From Nitrospira sp. (lineage in GTDB: Bacteria; Nitrospirota; Nitrospiria; Nitrospirales; Nitrospiraceae): 64,000 nt of DNA. Below the pieces are notes generated by a model. It ran no database searches. It saw only the letters and a program-made list of their open reading frames with translations, and was not told the DNA's origin. Positions 26,869 to 34,646 of the stretch are shown here, one piece after another; within the stretch, counting starts at the first letter, position 1, and each line of letters starts with the position of its first letter. Where the stretch lies: NCBI GenBank assembly GCA_030123565.1, contig CP126122.1, positions 434,001 to 498,000 of the forward strand. Reading direction: 5' to 3'. The position numbers and the translations under genes are program-made.

Positions 26869-27537
26869 ATGAAGACAAACCCGATGCCACGCAAGCGCGC
26901 GCGTTCGTTCAATCCGCAGTCTTTTCTTGCCAAAGTGGATAGCAGTAAAACGCTGCTGCGGACCCGCAAGAAGGACCGGATCTTTTCGCAAGGGGATGCG
27001 GCGGAGGCCGTGTTCTATATCCAGACCGGCCGGGTCAAGCTCACCGTCGTGTCCCAGCAAGGCAAGGAAGCCGTCGTGGCTATCTTGGAGCGCGGTAGTT
27101 TCTTTGGAGAAGCCTGCCTCGCCGGGCAGCAGGTGCGTCTGGCGACCGCGACCTCCGTGGATGATTCCACCATCGTCCGAATCGATAGACCCGCCATGGT
27201 TCGCGTGCTCCATGATGATCCTGCCTTCTCTGCGCTGTTTACGGCCTACCTGCTGGCGCGCAACATTCGCATCGAAGAAGACTTGGTGGATCAACTGTTC
27301 AATTCCAGCGAAAAGCGGCTGGCGCGGTTGCTCTTGTTGCTGGCTCATTTTGGGAAGGAGGGCAAGCCTGAGCCCGTCATCCCGAAGATCAGTCAGGAAA
27401 CCTTGGCCGAGATGGTCGGCACCACGCGTTCCCGCGTCAGCTTCTTCATGAACAAGTTCAAGAAGCTGGGATTCTTAGAGTATAACGGCGGCCTGCACGT
27501 GCACAGTTCCCTCCTCAACATCGTCCTCCACGACTAG
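26869..27537 (+). CDS. CRP/FNR-family transcription regulator, 222 aa
   Basis: ATG 26869 or 26884 are both possible; neither has a good ribosome binding site. Residues 25-135 form the cyclic-nucleotide-binding-type barrel (I-F-S-Q-G-D-A-A-E-A-V-F-Y-I-Q-T-G-R-V-K-L and E-R-G-S-F-F-G-E-A). The dimer helix follows, then the HTH I-S-Q-E-T-L-A-E-M-V-G-T-T-R-S-R-V-S-F. There are no cysteines for an Fe-S cluster like FNR. The HTH is of the G-T-T-R-S-R-V type common in CRP-like regulators of Nitrospirota and Deltaproteobacteria. It is a candidate regulator of the dispersed promoter element. Confidence 0.88.
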   Translation: MKTNPMPRKRARSFNPQSFLAKVDSSKTLLRTRKKDRIFSQGDAAEAVFYIQTGRVKLTVVSQQGKEAVVAILERGSFFGEACLAGQQVRLATATSVDDSTIVRIDRPAMVRVLHDDPAFSALFTAYLLARNIRIEEDLVDQLFNSSEKRLARLLLLLAHFGKEGKPEPVIPKISQETLAEMVGTTRSRVSFFMNKFKKLGFLEYNGGLHVHSSLLNIVLHD

Positions 27538-27624
27538 CCGCTCCAGAAGTCCGCATTGATCGCCGGCCGTCGTCGGTGAGCGACAGGGTCGGATCGAACA
27601 ACCCCTCGTGGAATTCTTCCACAC

Positions 27625-27669
27625 TGAGCTGTTTTGACCAGACGGCAGTCGGCCTTTCGAGGATACTGT
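27625..27669 (+). promoter_or_regulatory. Dispersed promoter element, copy B
   Basis: TGAGCTGTTTTGACCA with ATACTGT exactly 38 bases from its start, preceded by GAATTCTTCCACAC. It lies about 80 bases before the start of the secreted-protein gene at 27752. Confidence 0.7.
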
Positions 27670-27751
27670 CCGATACCTCAATACCTGTGTTTCATCGTGA
27701 GCGATCGACGAGGAAGTCCTATCTATGTTCCTATCAAAGGAGGATTGCACA

Positions 27752-28069
27752 ATGACGACTCATCTACTGACTAAGCGGATGCTCTATGCTCTGCCCATCC
27801 TGTTCGCGGCATCGCTGGTATCGGTACCGGCGCAGTCGGCAGACCTGCCGCCGGCAAAGGGTTCAGCTGAAGCCGGCGCGACTACCGAGCCGGGAATGGC
27901 AGCGGGGGCGGTTGAAGACACCCTGCAGGCCTGTATGGCCAGAATACCGAAAGACGCCAGTATCGGCCAGCGTATGATCGCTGAACAGGGCTGTGGGCGT
28001 GATGAAAGCGATCGGAAACCATTTGAGGCCGTTCCCGAAGTGCGTAACATACGCCATCAACAGTCGTGA
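27752..28069 (+). CDS. Secreted small protein, 105 aa
   Basis: ATG 27752 follows AAAGGAGG. The signal peptide (Y-A-L-P-I-L-F-A-A-S-L-V-S-V-P-A-Q-S-A) is cleaved near residue 29. The mature part carries two cysteines in L-Q-A-C-M-A-R-I-P and A-E-Q-G-C-G-R-D, which could form one disulfide. No family is recognised. It is directly downstream of promoter element copy B. Confidence 0.65.
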   Translation: MTTHLLTKRMLYALPILFAASLVSVPAQSADLPPAKGSAEAGATTEPGMAAGAVEDTLQACMARIPKDASIGQRMIAEQGCGRDESDRKPFEAVPEVRNIRHQQS

Positions 28070-28096
28070 CCGATCCTTGCCGAGCAAGGTGACAAG

Positions 28097-28264
28097 ATGT
28101 TGAACGTTGCCATGGCCTTTCTGCTCCTTGGAGTGATCGCGTGGGGCCTGTTCTGGGCCGGCGTGCCCGGGGTTCAGGTCAAGATCTCGTGGATTCTGTC
28201 TTCTATCGGACTCCTGCTGGTGATGATCTCCCTGGTTACGGGACGACCAGCCTATCGATCGTGA
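28097..28264 (+). CDS. DUF1328-like small membrane protein, 55 aa
   Basis: It has two membrane spans (A-F-L-L-L-G-V-I-A-W-G-L-F-W-A and I-S-W-I-L-S-S-I-G-L-L-L-V-M-I) separated by a glycine/valine-rich loop. The protein aligns without gaps to the DUF1328 protein at 44670: both start M-L, then A-x-x-F-L-L-L-G, then I-S-W-x-L. AAGGTGA is just upstream. It is probably co-transcribed with the secreted-protein gene. Confidence 0.65.
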   Translation: MLNVAMAFLLLGVIAWGLFWAGVPGVQVKISWILSSIGLLLVMISLVTGRPAYRS

Positions 28265-28334
28265 ACCGGCAGCCCTCGTCCCGTCCTTTCGGCCAGCGTC
28301 CATTGATGACCGTTCCGGTCGTAGAAGAGGCATT

Positions 28335-28841
28335 ATGGAGAACGGAGGGATCGTTTCAGCCGTGATCTGGTTTGTGGCGGGAGCAGGAACCATCGTGATG
28401 TTGTATTACGCCGCCAGGCTCTCCCGTGCGTGGAGGGAGAGGGTACACGTTGCCGCCGGCCTCTCCGCCGGGAGGGCGAGGGGTACGGCCCTATCCCTCG
28501 ATCGGCATATCGCCACGGAATGGACCGACGGCCGCATACGGTTGGACGCCCTTCTGACGTTGATTAAGGCACTCGGGGCATCGCTGGAACGGGAGATGGC
28601 GAAGCTGAACCGTCTCGATCCCTCCGATCCGCTCTATGCGCGCGAGGCGCGTAACATGGTCAGCCCCGCGTTGCGTCGCTTCACCTTCGATGAACATCTG
28701 CGAAATGAATGCCGCGTGTTGGTTCCGTTGCTGGAATTCTGCGGCAGGGATCTCGCCGCATCCCAAGGAGTGAACACGACGGAACAGTTGGCGGCGCTTG
28801 CCGAGATCGAAGCGGCGATCCAGTCCGTCGATCGTGGCTGA
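28335..28841 (+). CDS. Membrane-anchored helical protein, 168 aa
   Basis: ATG 28335 follows GAAGAGG. A single N-terminal membrane span (V-S-A-V-I-W-F-V-A-G-A-G-T-I-V-M-L-Y) is followed by a cytoplasmic, mostly helical domain with conserved-looking D-G-R-I-R-L-D-A-L-L-T-L-I-K and R-N-E-C-R-V-L-V-P-L-L. No enzyme motif is seen. It is the third gene of the group downstream of promoter element copy B. Function unknown. Confidence 0.6.
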   Translation: MENGGIVSAVIWFVAGAGTIVMLYYAARLSRAWRERVHVAAGLSAGRARGTALSLDRHIATEWTDGRIRLDALLTLIKALGASLEREMAKLNRLDPSDPLYAREARNMVSPALRRFTFDEHLRNECRVLVPLLEFCGRDLAASQGVNTTEQLAALAEIEAAIQSVDRG

Positions 28842-28875
28842 TACTTTAAAACCTGCACGATGCCGATCGGTCGGG

Positions 28876-28995
28876 TGATGAGCAACCGCGCACTCCCGCA
28901 TCAGTTTTTTCTGAGTAAGTTCAGGAATCATGGCCTTATTGACTACAATCGTGATGTTCACGAGCACCGCTCTTTCTTCAATGTGGTTCTCCACA
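28876..28995 (+). pseudogene. CRP/FNR regulator C-terminal relic
   Basis: Q-F-F-L-S-K-F-R-N-H-G-L-I-D-Y-N, then H-E-H-R-S-F-F-N-V-V-L-H, matches the end of the regulator at 26869 (S-F-F-M-N-K-F-K-K-L-G-F-L-E-Y-N, then H-V-H-S-S-L-L-N-I-V-L-H). A one-base deletion in a T run shifts the frame just before QFF, where RSRVS should lie. Only the last 40 codons survive. Like the intact gene, it is followed about 75-90 bases later by a copy of the promoter element, so gene end and element appear to have been duplicated together. Confidence 0.8.
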
Positions 28996-29069
28996 GCTGG
29001 TTTCTCGTATTTCAGTTGATCTTGGCGCGGAGGCAGAGTCATTTCGCCTGCCGGTTCATTCTTCCAACC

Positions 29070-29114
29070 TGAGCAAATGTGACCAGACCGCAATCTGCCT
29101 TCAAGGCATACTGT
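29070..29114 (+). promoter_or_regulatory. Dispersed promoter element, copy C
   Basis: TGAGCAAATGTGACCA with ATACTGT 38 bases from its start, preceded by TCATTCTTCCAACC. It lies 46 bases before the CXXC gene start at 29160. Confidence 0.7.
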
Positions 29115-29159
29115 CGTTCATATCTCGTCGTCTGTTTCAGATCAAAAGGAGGCGACATC

Positions 29160-29471
29160 ATGACCTGCCGAGTGGCCCGGTCGTCTCAAGATCATCCCCG
29201 CATGGATCCGGCCTTCTGCTGTGAATGTGGTTCAGGGAATCTGGAGGTGTGCCGCACCTCCAAAACCCTTGGGCCGCACCTGTGCGCGATGTGCACCCAG
29301 TCCAAGGTCGAGTGCAGCGTGGTGGAATTTATGATGCGATCACCAAGGAGGGACCGCGTAGAGGCTTGTACCGGCGCTTCTCTTGAAAACGAACGTCGGC
29401 CCACGGAGGCAGGTGACAGGCGGAACAAAGAAATAGTCTCGGCCTATCGGATAAGGAGGATCGATATATGA
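29160..29471 (+). CDS. CXXC-type small protein, 103 aa
   Basis: ATG 29160 follows AAAAGGAGG. F-C-C-E-C-G-S-G-N-L-E-V-C and L-C-A-M-C-T-Q-S-K-V-E-C form a compact four- to six-cysteine cluster in residues 19-60, likely zinc binding. The tail is charged and probably unstructured. The arrangement differs from the other CXXC proteins in this window (closer cysteine pairs). The stop overlaps the next start as ATGA. Promoter element copy C is directly upstream. Confidence 0.65.
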   Translation: MTCRVARSSQDHPRMDPAFCCECGSGNLEVCRTSKTLGPHLCAMCTQSKVECSVVEFMMRSPRRDRVEACTGASLENERRPTEAGDRRNKEIVSAYRIRRIDI

Positions 29472-29896
29472 GCACCTCTCTCTTCAAAAATTTCGGATAT
29501 GGGTTGGTGGCCGCATACTTGGGGTTGGCGGTCCCGGCCTGTAACACCACCAAGGCGACGGCCGATACGATCGTCAAATTTTCATCTAGTACAAGTCCTG
29601 GGGAGCTGTTCACGAGCGATGGACTCGTGGCGAGGGACCAACAAGTCGCTTTGTACACGGCCATCGTGTTTGAAAACCTGCAACAGGACGTCGCGCGAGG
29701 TGATGGTCAATACCTCGCCTCCCTCGCTGTTCTGCTCGATATCCCGCCAGACCGGCAGCATGAATGGGTGCTGGTCGCCCAGAGCCAGTACTCGGTCTTG
29801 TTCGCATCAGGTCGTACGAAGGCGAATGAAATGCTGGTAGGACTCACTCGCGACTTCGCAGCCATTCCGAACAGGAGCGGGCAGAATCGGCGGTAA
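29468..29896 (+). CDS. DUF3015-like lipoprotein, 142 aa
   Basis: ATG 29468 overlaps the previous stop and follows AAGGAGG. The lipobox L-A-V-P-A-C lies at residue 25, so the mature protein is a lipoprotein. N-T-T-K-A-T-A-D-T-I-V-K-F-S-S-S-T-S-P-G, followed by F-T-S-D-G-L-V, is typical of DUF3015 proteins. The C-terminal half, with Q-D-V-A-R-G-D-G-Q-Y-L-A-S-L-A, is helical. The role of the family is unknown; such genes often sit in stress or envelope clusters. Confidence 0.72.
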   Translation: MSTSLFKNFGYGLVAAYLGLAVPACNTTKATADTIVKFSSSTSPGELFTSDGLVARDQQVALYTAIVFENLQQDVARGDGQYLASLAVLLDIPPDRQHEWVLVAQSQYSVLFASGRTKANEMLVGLTRDFAAIPNRSGQNRR

Positions 29897-29965
29897 CTGA
29901 ATCACGGTACATGTACGTGTCAATTCGACTTGATTGTGGAACCTCAGGAAAGAGGAGAGTGAACC

Positions 29966-30073
29966 ATGAAGACCAGTCAGGTCATGACCGATATTCCGAC
30001 TCTCCGGGAGAAATCATCAGGTCTCCGTCCTGAGAACCGAGAAGCGCTCGATCACCTGTGTTACTCGGCATGA
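29966..30073 (+). CDS. Short peptide, possible CBS-domain fragment, 35 aa
   Basis: ATG 29966 follows AGAGGAGAG. M-K-T-S-Q-V-M-T-D-I-P-T-L resembles the first strand of a CBS domain (MxVxDVMTxxxxTL), after which the reading ends at a stop. It is either the start of a truncated CBS protein or a small peptide with a chance match. The ribosome binding site is good, so translation is plausible. Confidence 0.4.
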   Translation: MKTSQVMTDIPTLREKSSGLRPENREALDHLCYSA

Positions 30074-30163
30074 GTCGAGAGAAGGTCAAGAGGCTGCTCG
30101 GTGATAAAAAGCGGGTTGGTAGAAGACAGTAGATCTCGTCAGCCTGCTGAGTGACAGGGCAAC

Positions 30164-33100
30164 ATGCCAAGAGTCGTCGACTCATGGAAGCCTTGGGGAG
30201 GCTTCTTGAAAAAGATTGTCTTGGGCGCACTCGTCTGTCTCGTTCTCTATGGGATCACCGGCTTCTTCGTGATGCCTGTGGTCGTGCGATCTCTCCTTAC
30301 GACATACCTCTCGGAGATGCTCCATCGGGATGTCACGATTCAGAGCGTGTCGATGAATCCTTTTGTGCTCACCGTGCAGATCCGGGAGAGTTCGATCACA
30401 GAGCCGATCCACAACCTCCCGTTCGTTTCATTCGATGAGCTCTTCATTGACCTTGAGGCGGTCTCATTGTTGAAGGGTGGACCGGTTGTGCGGGAGATCC
30501 GCCTGATAGGGCTACACGCGACTGTTATTCGCCATGAAGACCTGACCTACAATTTCTCGGATGTCATCGAACAGCTCAGGCAACCGCGCGCGAAGCCATT
30601 CTTGTTCTCGTTCAACAATATTCAGGTCACAGAGGGAAGCATCACGTTTGAGGACCGATCCCAGCAGGCCGGCCACCATGTGTCGGACCTCACGCTTGCT
30701 ATCCCTTTTATCTCCAACCTGCCTCACTCTATTGAGGTATTCGTGCATCCCGCCTTCCAGGCGAACATCGATGGAACTCCGATCATCTTGGTGGGAAAAA
30801 CGAAGCCCTTCAGCCCCTCACATGAAACGGTCGTCGATATCGATATTCATCAGGTCTCCCTTCCACGGTACATGGAATACTTCCCCGCAAAGGTCGGCTT
30901 CAAGCTCGTGACCGGCATGCTCGACACGCAGCTCTCTCTGTCCTTCCTGCAAACGGCTGGGAAGCCGTCTGCGCTGATCTTGTCCGGGCAGGCCGGGATC
31001 AACCGGCTCGTCGTGACGGACAGACATGATCGCCCGCTGCTGACCCTTCCGCGACTTGAAATCGGGATCGAAGCCATCGATGTCTTCGCGAAGAGCGCGA
31101 GCCTGACAAAGCTGTTCCTGCAATCTCCCGACGTGCATGTCCGGCGGGACAAGCATGGAACTCTGAACCTGCAATCCCTGGTTCCCAAGGAGGCGCCCAA
31201 ACAAGCCGGGCCGGACCAGCCGAGCGCATCGAGTCTTCAAAGCAAGGAGACACCATTCAACATCCGCGTGGCTGAAGCACAGGTGGTCGATGGAACGATC
31301 ACCTTCATCGATGACGCGACCAAAAGACCTTTCAAAATCACGCTCGACACGATTGCGGTCGCGGTTCACCATTTCAGCACCGAGCCGTCCCAAGCAGCCG
31401 AGGTGGACATCTCACTCAAGACTGAGGCCGGCGAGATGCTGAAGCATCGCGGCACAGTGAGCGTAGGTCCGCTCACGGCTCAGGGATCTCTGGAGCTACA
31501 GCGAATCGTGTTGAAGCGGTACAAGTCCTACTTCGGCCGATCCTTCCTGTCCACCATCGAAGGTGGGTTCCTTGATATGTCGGCCGGCTATGTCTACAGC
31601 GGAAAGGACGGGGGACCGTTCACGGTCTCAGGCCTGGCCGGCCGGCTCACCGCGCTTCGGTTGACACAACGTGGGGAGAGAGAGGAATTTCTGAAGATCC
31701 CGGTCTTATCTGTCAAGGACTGTGAACTCGATCTCAGGAAACGGTCGGTCCTGATCGGTAGCCTATCGAGCACGAACGGACGAGTGGTCGTCAGGCGGGA
31801 GCGCAATGGTGCGCTGAATCTGAGCCGGCTGCTCGCTCCGATCAAAGGTACAGTGACACTTGGAAGTGTAGCGTCACAGACGCGACTGTCACCTTCCTCT
31901 CCGAACTGGGTCACCCAGGTGAATAACCTTGCCCTAGACCGGTATGGCGTCAAGCTGGAAGATAGCGTGCCGTCTGTACCGGTGACCATCGTCGCAGAAC
32001 CTTTGAATATGACGATCACACATGCCAGCACCGCCAAAGATACCAAAGCCCGCATGTCGGTTCGCACGACCGTCAATAGGACCGGAACGGTATCAGCGGA
32101 GGGATGGGTCGGGCTGCGTCCGCTCGCCGCGAATGTCAATCTGAGCATCGAGGAATTGGACGTCGTCCCGTTCCAGGGCTACGTTGCCGACCATGTCAAG
32201 ATCGTGGCGACAAGCGGCGCTCTGTCCAGCAAGGGGACTCTCATCCTGTCGACCGGTCAAGACGATCACGTGGCCGCGACCTTTACAGGAGACGCCTCGC
32301 TGACAAAACTGACGACTATGGATCAGAGGCACGAGGAGGACTTTCTCAAATGGGACTCGCTCTACCTCGACGGCATCGAGGCCGGGAACAGACCCGCTCA
32401 TGTCCAGGTTCGGGAGGTGGCTTTGACGGACTTCTACTCTCGGCTCGTCGTCCATGCTGACGGCACATTAAACGTCCAGGAAGTCCTGCACCGTGAACCA
32501 AGAGCGTCAGAGGGCGCTGAGGCCGCGGTAGCATCGACGACAGCCCCCGGTGTTGAGTCACCGGCGGAACAGATGAAGGCGATGGTTGAGCTGGTCACGT
32601 TACAAGGGGGACGCATTGACTTTTCCGATCGCTATATCAAGCCGAGTTTCTCCGGACTGCTCACGGACATTGGTGGAAAGATCTCCGGGCTCTCGTCTGA
32701 GGCCAATCAGCAGGCAGACGTTCGCTTGCAAGGTTCGCTCGATCAGACCTCCCCGCTTGAAATCACGGGAAAGATAAACCCCCTGGGCAAGGATCTGTTT
32801 GTGGACCTCACCTTGGATTTTACGGACATCGAATTGACGCGGCTCACGACCTATTCCGCAAAGTATGCGGGGTATACGATTGAGAAGGGAAGACTGTCGT
32901 TAGGTCTGAAGTACGTGATCGCCAAACGAAAGCTCGACGCCCAGAATAACGTGACTTTGAAGCAACTGACCTTTGGGGAAAAAGTGGACAGTTCGGAAGC
33001 CACAACGCTGCCGGTACGGTTCGCCGTCTCGCTCCTCAAGGACCGGCAAGGGGAGATCAAACTGAATGTCCCGGTGAGCGGATCCTTTGATGATCCCCAG

Positions 33101-33781
33101 TTCAGTGTGTGGGGAGGCATTGTGAAAGTATGCAAGAGCCTCCTTGCCAAGGCCGCCTCTGCACCGTTCGCATTGATCGGTGCGTTATTCGGGGGTGGTG
33201 GTGATGAGGAGCTCAGCTATGTGGAATTTGAGTACGGGAAGGCGGATCTGATGCCGGTGACGGAAACCAAATTGAGAAAGCTTGCGGAGGTTCTCTATGA
33301 GCGTCCCTCGCTCAAGCTGACCATGTCCGCGCATGTGGATGTGGTCAAAGATCGGGAGGTCCTACGACAGCAGCAGTTTGCACGCAAGCTCAAGCTTCAG
33401 AAATTGACTGAGGTGATGAAGCAGGGACCCACATCCGTCTCGCCGGAGACGCTGACGATCGAACCGGATGAGTACGCCGCATATCTGAGGATGGCCTATA
33501 AGCAGGAGACGTTCCCGAAACCAAGAAACCTCTTTGGATTTACCAAGGACCTCAACGTGCCGGAGATGGAGAAACTCATGCTGACACACATTCAGGTGAC
33601 CGAGGAGGACCTGCGCCAACTTGCCATGCACCGCGAACGGCGCGTGAAAGACTATCTCCTCGACGCCCAGATCGAGCCGGAACGGATGTTTTTAGTGGGG
33701 GCGCCGGCTGATTCCGGTGGAAAGGACAAGAAGGAGAACATGCTGAGGGATAGCCGAGTCGACTTCGTCGTCAAGTCATAA
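30164..33781 (+). CDS. DUF748/AsmA-like large envelope protein, 1205 aa
   Basis: It starts at ATG 30164. There is one N-terminal membrane span (residues 18-38). A long beta-rich body with repeated F-D-E-L-F-I-D-L-E and D-L-T-L-A-I-P-F segments of the AsmA/DUF748 type follows. The C-terminal 170 residues hold an OmpA-like turn (V-E-F-E-Y-G-K-A-D-L-M-P-V-T-E-T-K-L-R-K-L-A) and R-R-V-K-D-Y-L, as is usual in DUF748 proteins. Such proteins form bridge-like lipid-transfer or envelope-integrity machines across the periplasm. Its length exceeds many homologues but the domain order is normal. Confidence 0.85.
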   Translation: MPRVVDSWKPWGGFLKKIVLGALVCLVLYGITGFFVMPVVVRSLLTTYLSEMLHRDVTIQSVSMNPFVLTVQIRESSITEPIHNLPFVSFDELFIDLEAVSLLKGGPVVREIRLIGLHATVIRHEDLTYNFSDVIEQLRQPRAKPFLFSFNNIQVTEGSITFEDRSQQAGHHVSDLTLAIPFISNLPHSIEVFVHPAFQANIDGTPIILVGKTKPFSPSHETVVDIDIHQVSLPRYMEYFPAKVGFKLVTGMLDTQLSLSFLQTAGKPSALILSGQAGINRLVVTDRHDRPLLTLPRLEIGIEAIDVFAKSASLTKLFLQSPDVHVRRDKHGTLNLQSLVPKEAPKQAGPDQPSASSLQSKETPFNIRVAEAQVVDGTITFIDDATKRPFKITLDTIAVAVHHFSTEPSQAAEVDISLKTEAGEMLKHRGTVSVGPLTAQGSLELQRIVLKRYKSYFGRSFLSTIEGGFLDMSAGYVYSGKDGGPFTVSGLAGRLTALRLTQRGEREEFLKIPVLSVKDCELDLRKRSVLIGSLSSTNGRVVVRRERNGALNLSRLLAPIKGTVTLGSVASQTRLSPSSPNWVTQVNNLALDRYGVKLEDSVPSVPVTIVAEPLNMTITHASTAKDTKARMSVRTTVNRTGTVSAEGWVGLRPLAANVNLSIEELDVVPFQGYVADHVKIVATSGALSSKGTLILSTGQDDHVAATFTGDASLTKLTTMDQRHEEDFLKWDSLYLDGIEAGNRPAHVQVREVALTDFYSRLVVHADGTLNVQEVLHREPRASEGAEAAVASTTAPGVESPAEQMKAMVELVTLQGGRIDFSDRYIKPSFSGLLTDIGGKISGLSSEANQQADVRLQGSLDQTSPLEITGKINPLGKDLFVDLTLDFTDIELTRLTTYSAKYAGYTIEKGRLSLGLKYVIAKRKLDAQNNVTLKQLTFGEKVDSSEATTLPVRFAVSLLKDRQGEIKLNVPVSGSFDDPQFSVWGGIVKVCKSLLAKAASAPFALIGALFGGGGDEELSYVEFEYGKADLMPVTETKLRKLAEVLYERPSLKLTMSAHVDVVKDREVLRQQQFARKLKLQKLTEVMKQGPTSVSPETLTIEPDEYAAYLRMAYKQETFPKPRNLFGFTKDLNVPEMEKLMLTHIQVTEEDLRQLAMHRERRVKDYLLDAQIEPERMFLVGAPADSGGKDKKENMLRDSRVDFVVKS

Positions 33782-33820
33782 GTATAGTAACCAGGTCATC
33801 TTATCTGAATTCTTCAAAAT

Positions 33821-33865
33821 TGAGCAATTGTGACCAGCGACCATCTATCTAAGATTCTAGCGTGG
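33821..33865 (+). promoter_or_regulatory. Dispersed promoter element, copy D
   Basis: TGAGCAATTGTGACCA, preceded by GAATTCTTCAAAAT. The downstream box is weaker (ATTCTAG). It lies 140 bases before the gene at 33977. Confidence 0.6.
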
Positions 33866-33976
33866 TCCTGGATGGAAGGGCCTGGTTTATGCCGTCTCAT
33901 CATTGCGCTCGTCGAGAGTCGACTGAAGGGCGAACGGTGAGCGTTCATTGCACGGGATAGGAGAGGAGGAGACGTC

Positions 33977-34231
33977 ATGTCATGCGCACGCTGTGGAGGG
34001 TTCTTGACCGAGAACTGGTGGGATTTCGTCGACGAGGTCGAGCAAAGGAAGCTCCAGGGAACGAGATGCGTGAATTGTGGGGCTATCGATGATCCGGTGA
34101 TCCTGACGAATCGTCTGCGGCCACATCGCACTCGAACGATCGTTCCTCGCGGCCTCATCAGCATAGGCAAACAGGTGGGGCCCGGTGACGGGGGCAGAAG
34201 GTACCAAACAGGCGCCAGTCACGGGGGCTGA
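33977..34231 (+). CDS. Small double-CXXC protein, 84 aa
   Basis: ATG 33977 follows GAGGAGGAG. M-S-C-A-R-C-G-G-F-L and, 26 residues later, T-R-C-V-N-C-G-A-I-D-D, then N-R-L-R-P-H-R, give the same four-cysteine plan as 25560, including the shared C-V-N-C-G-A. The tail is glycine-rich. It is downstream of promoter element copy D. Confidence 0.7.
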   Translation: MSCARCGGFLTENWWDFVDEVEQRKLQGTRCVNCGAIDDPVILTNRLRPHRTRTIVPRGLISIGKQVGPGDGGRRYQTGASHGG

Positions 34232-34646
34232 AGGCGAAAAGCTGTCGGCTCTCTTGAAACCAGATCCACCGAAACCAAAGGAGCTATGGGCATGCTCTCT
34301 ATCAGCGATCATCTCTCCCTCCTGCAGTCTCTTTCAGGCAGCGGGCCCAAAGGATTGATTCACCTTCGTAGTTCTTAGAAAAAGATCTGAGCAATTGTGA
34401 ACAGACGGCGGGTTTTCTGTCCGGCATGATGTCGCGACGGGGAGTCCTGTGCAGCCTGAGCCGTAGCCATACAGCGAGACCGGCAGATGATCGTGAGAGC
34501 CGGTCTGGCCTGGCTTAGTTCTATCGACCTCGCTCTGTTCGGTCGGAAATCAGTTTCCACAGGTCTCTCCTCAAGTTGCTTCTCAACCAAGCGCCGTCTC
34601 TTTCAATCATTGCACCGGGCGAATTCTGAGTTGACGCAGGAGTCTT
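34232..34646. other. Leader of the cyclic glucan synthase gene
   Basis: About 415 bases. It contains promoter element copy E at 34388. If it is active, the transcript would start near 34440 and leave about 200 bases of untranslated leader. No other gene is seen. Confidence 0.5.
34388..34432 (+). promoter_or_regulatory. Dispersed promoter element, copy E
   Basis: TGAGCAATTGTGAACA with ATGATGT 38 bases from its start. It lies upstream of the cyclic glucan synthase gene. Confidence 0.6.
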
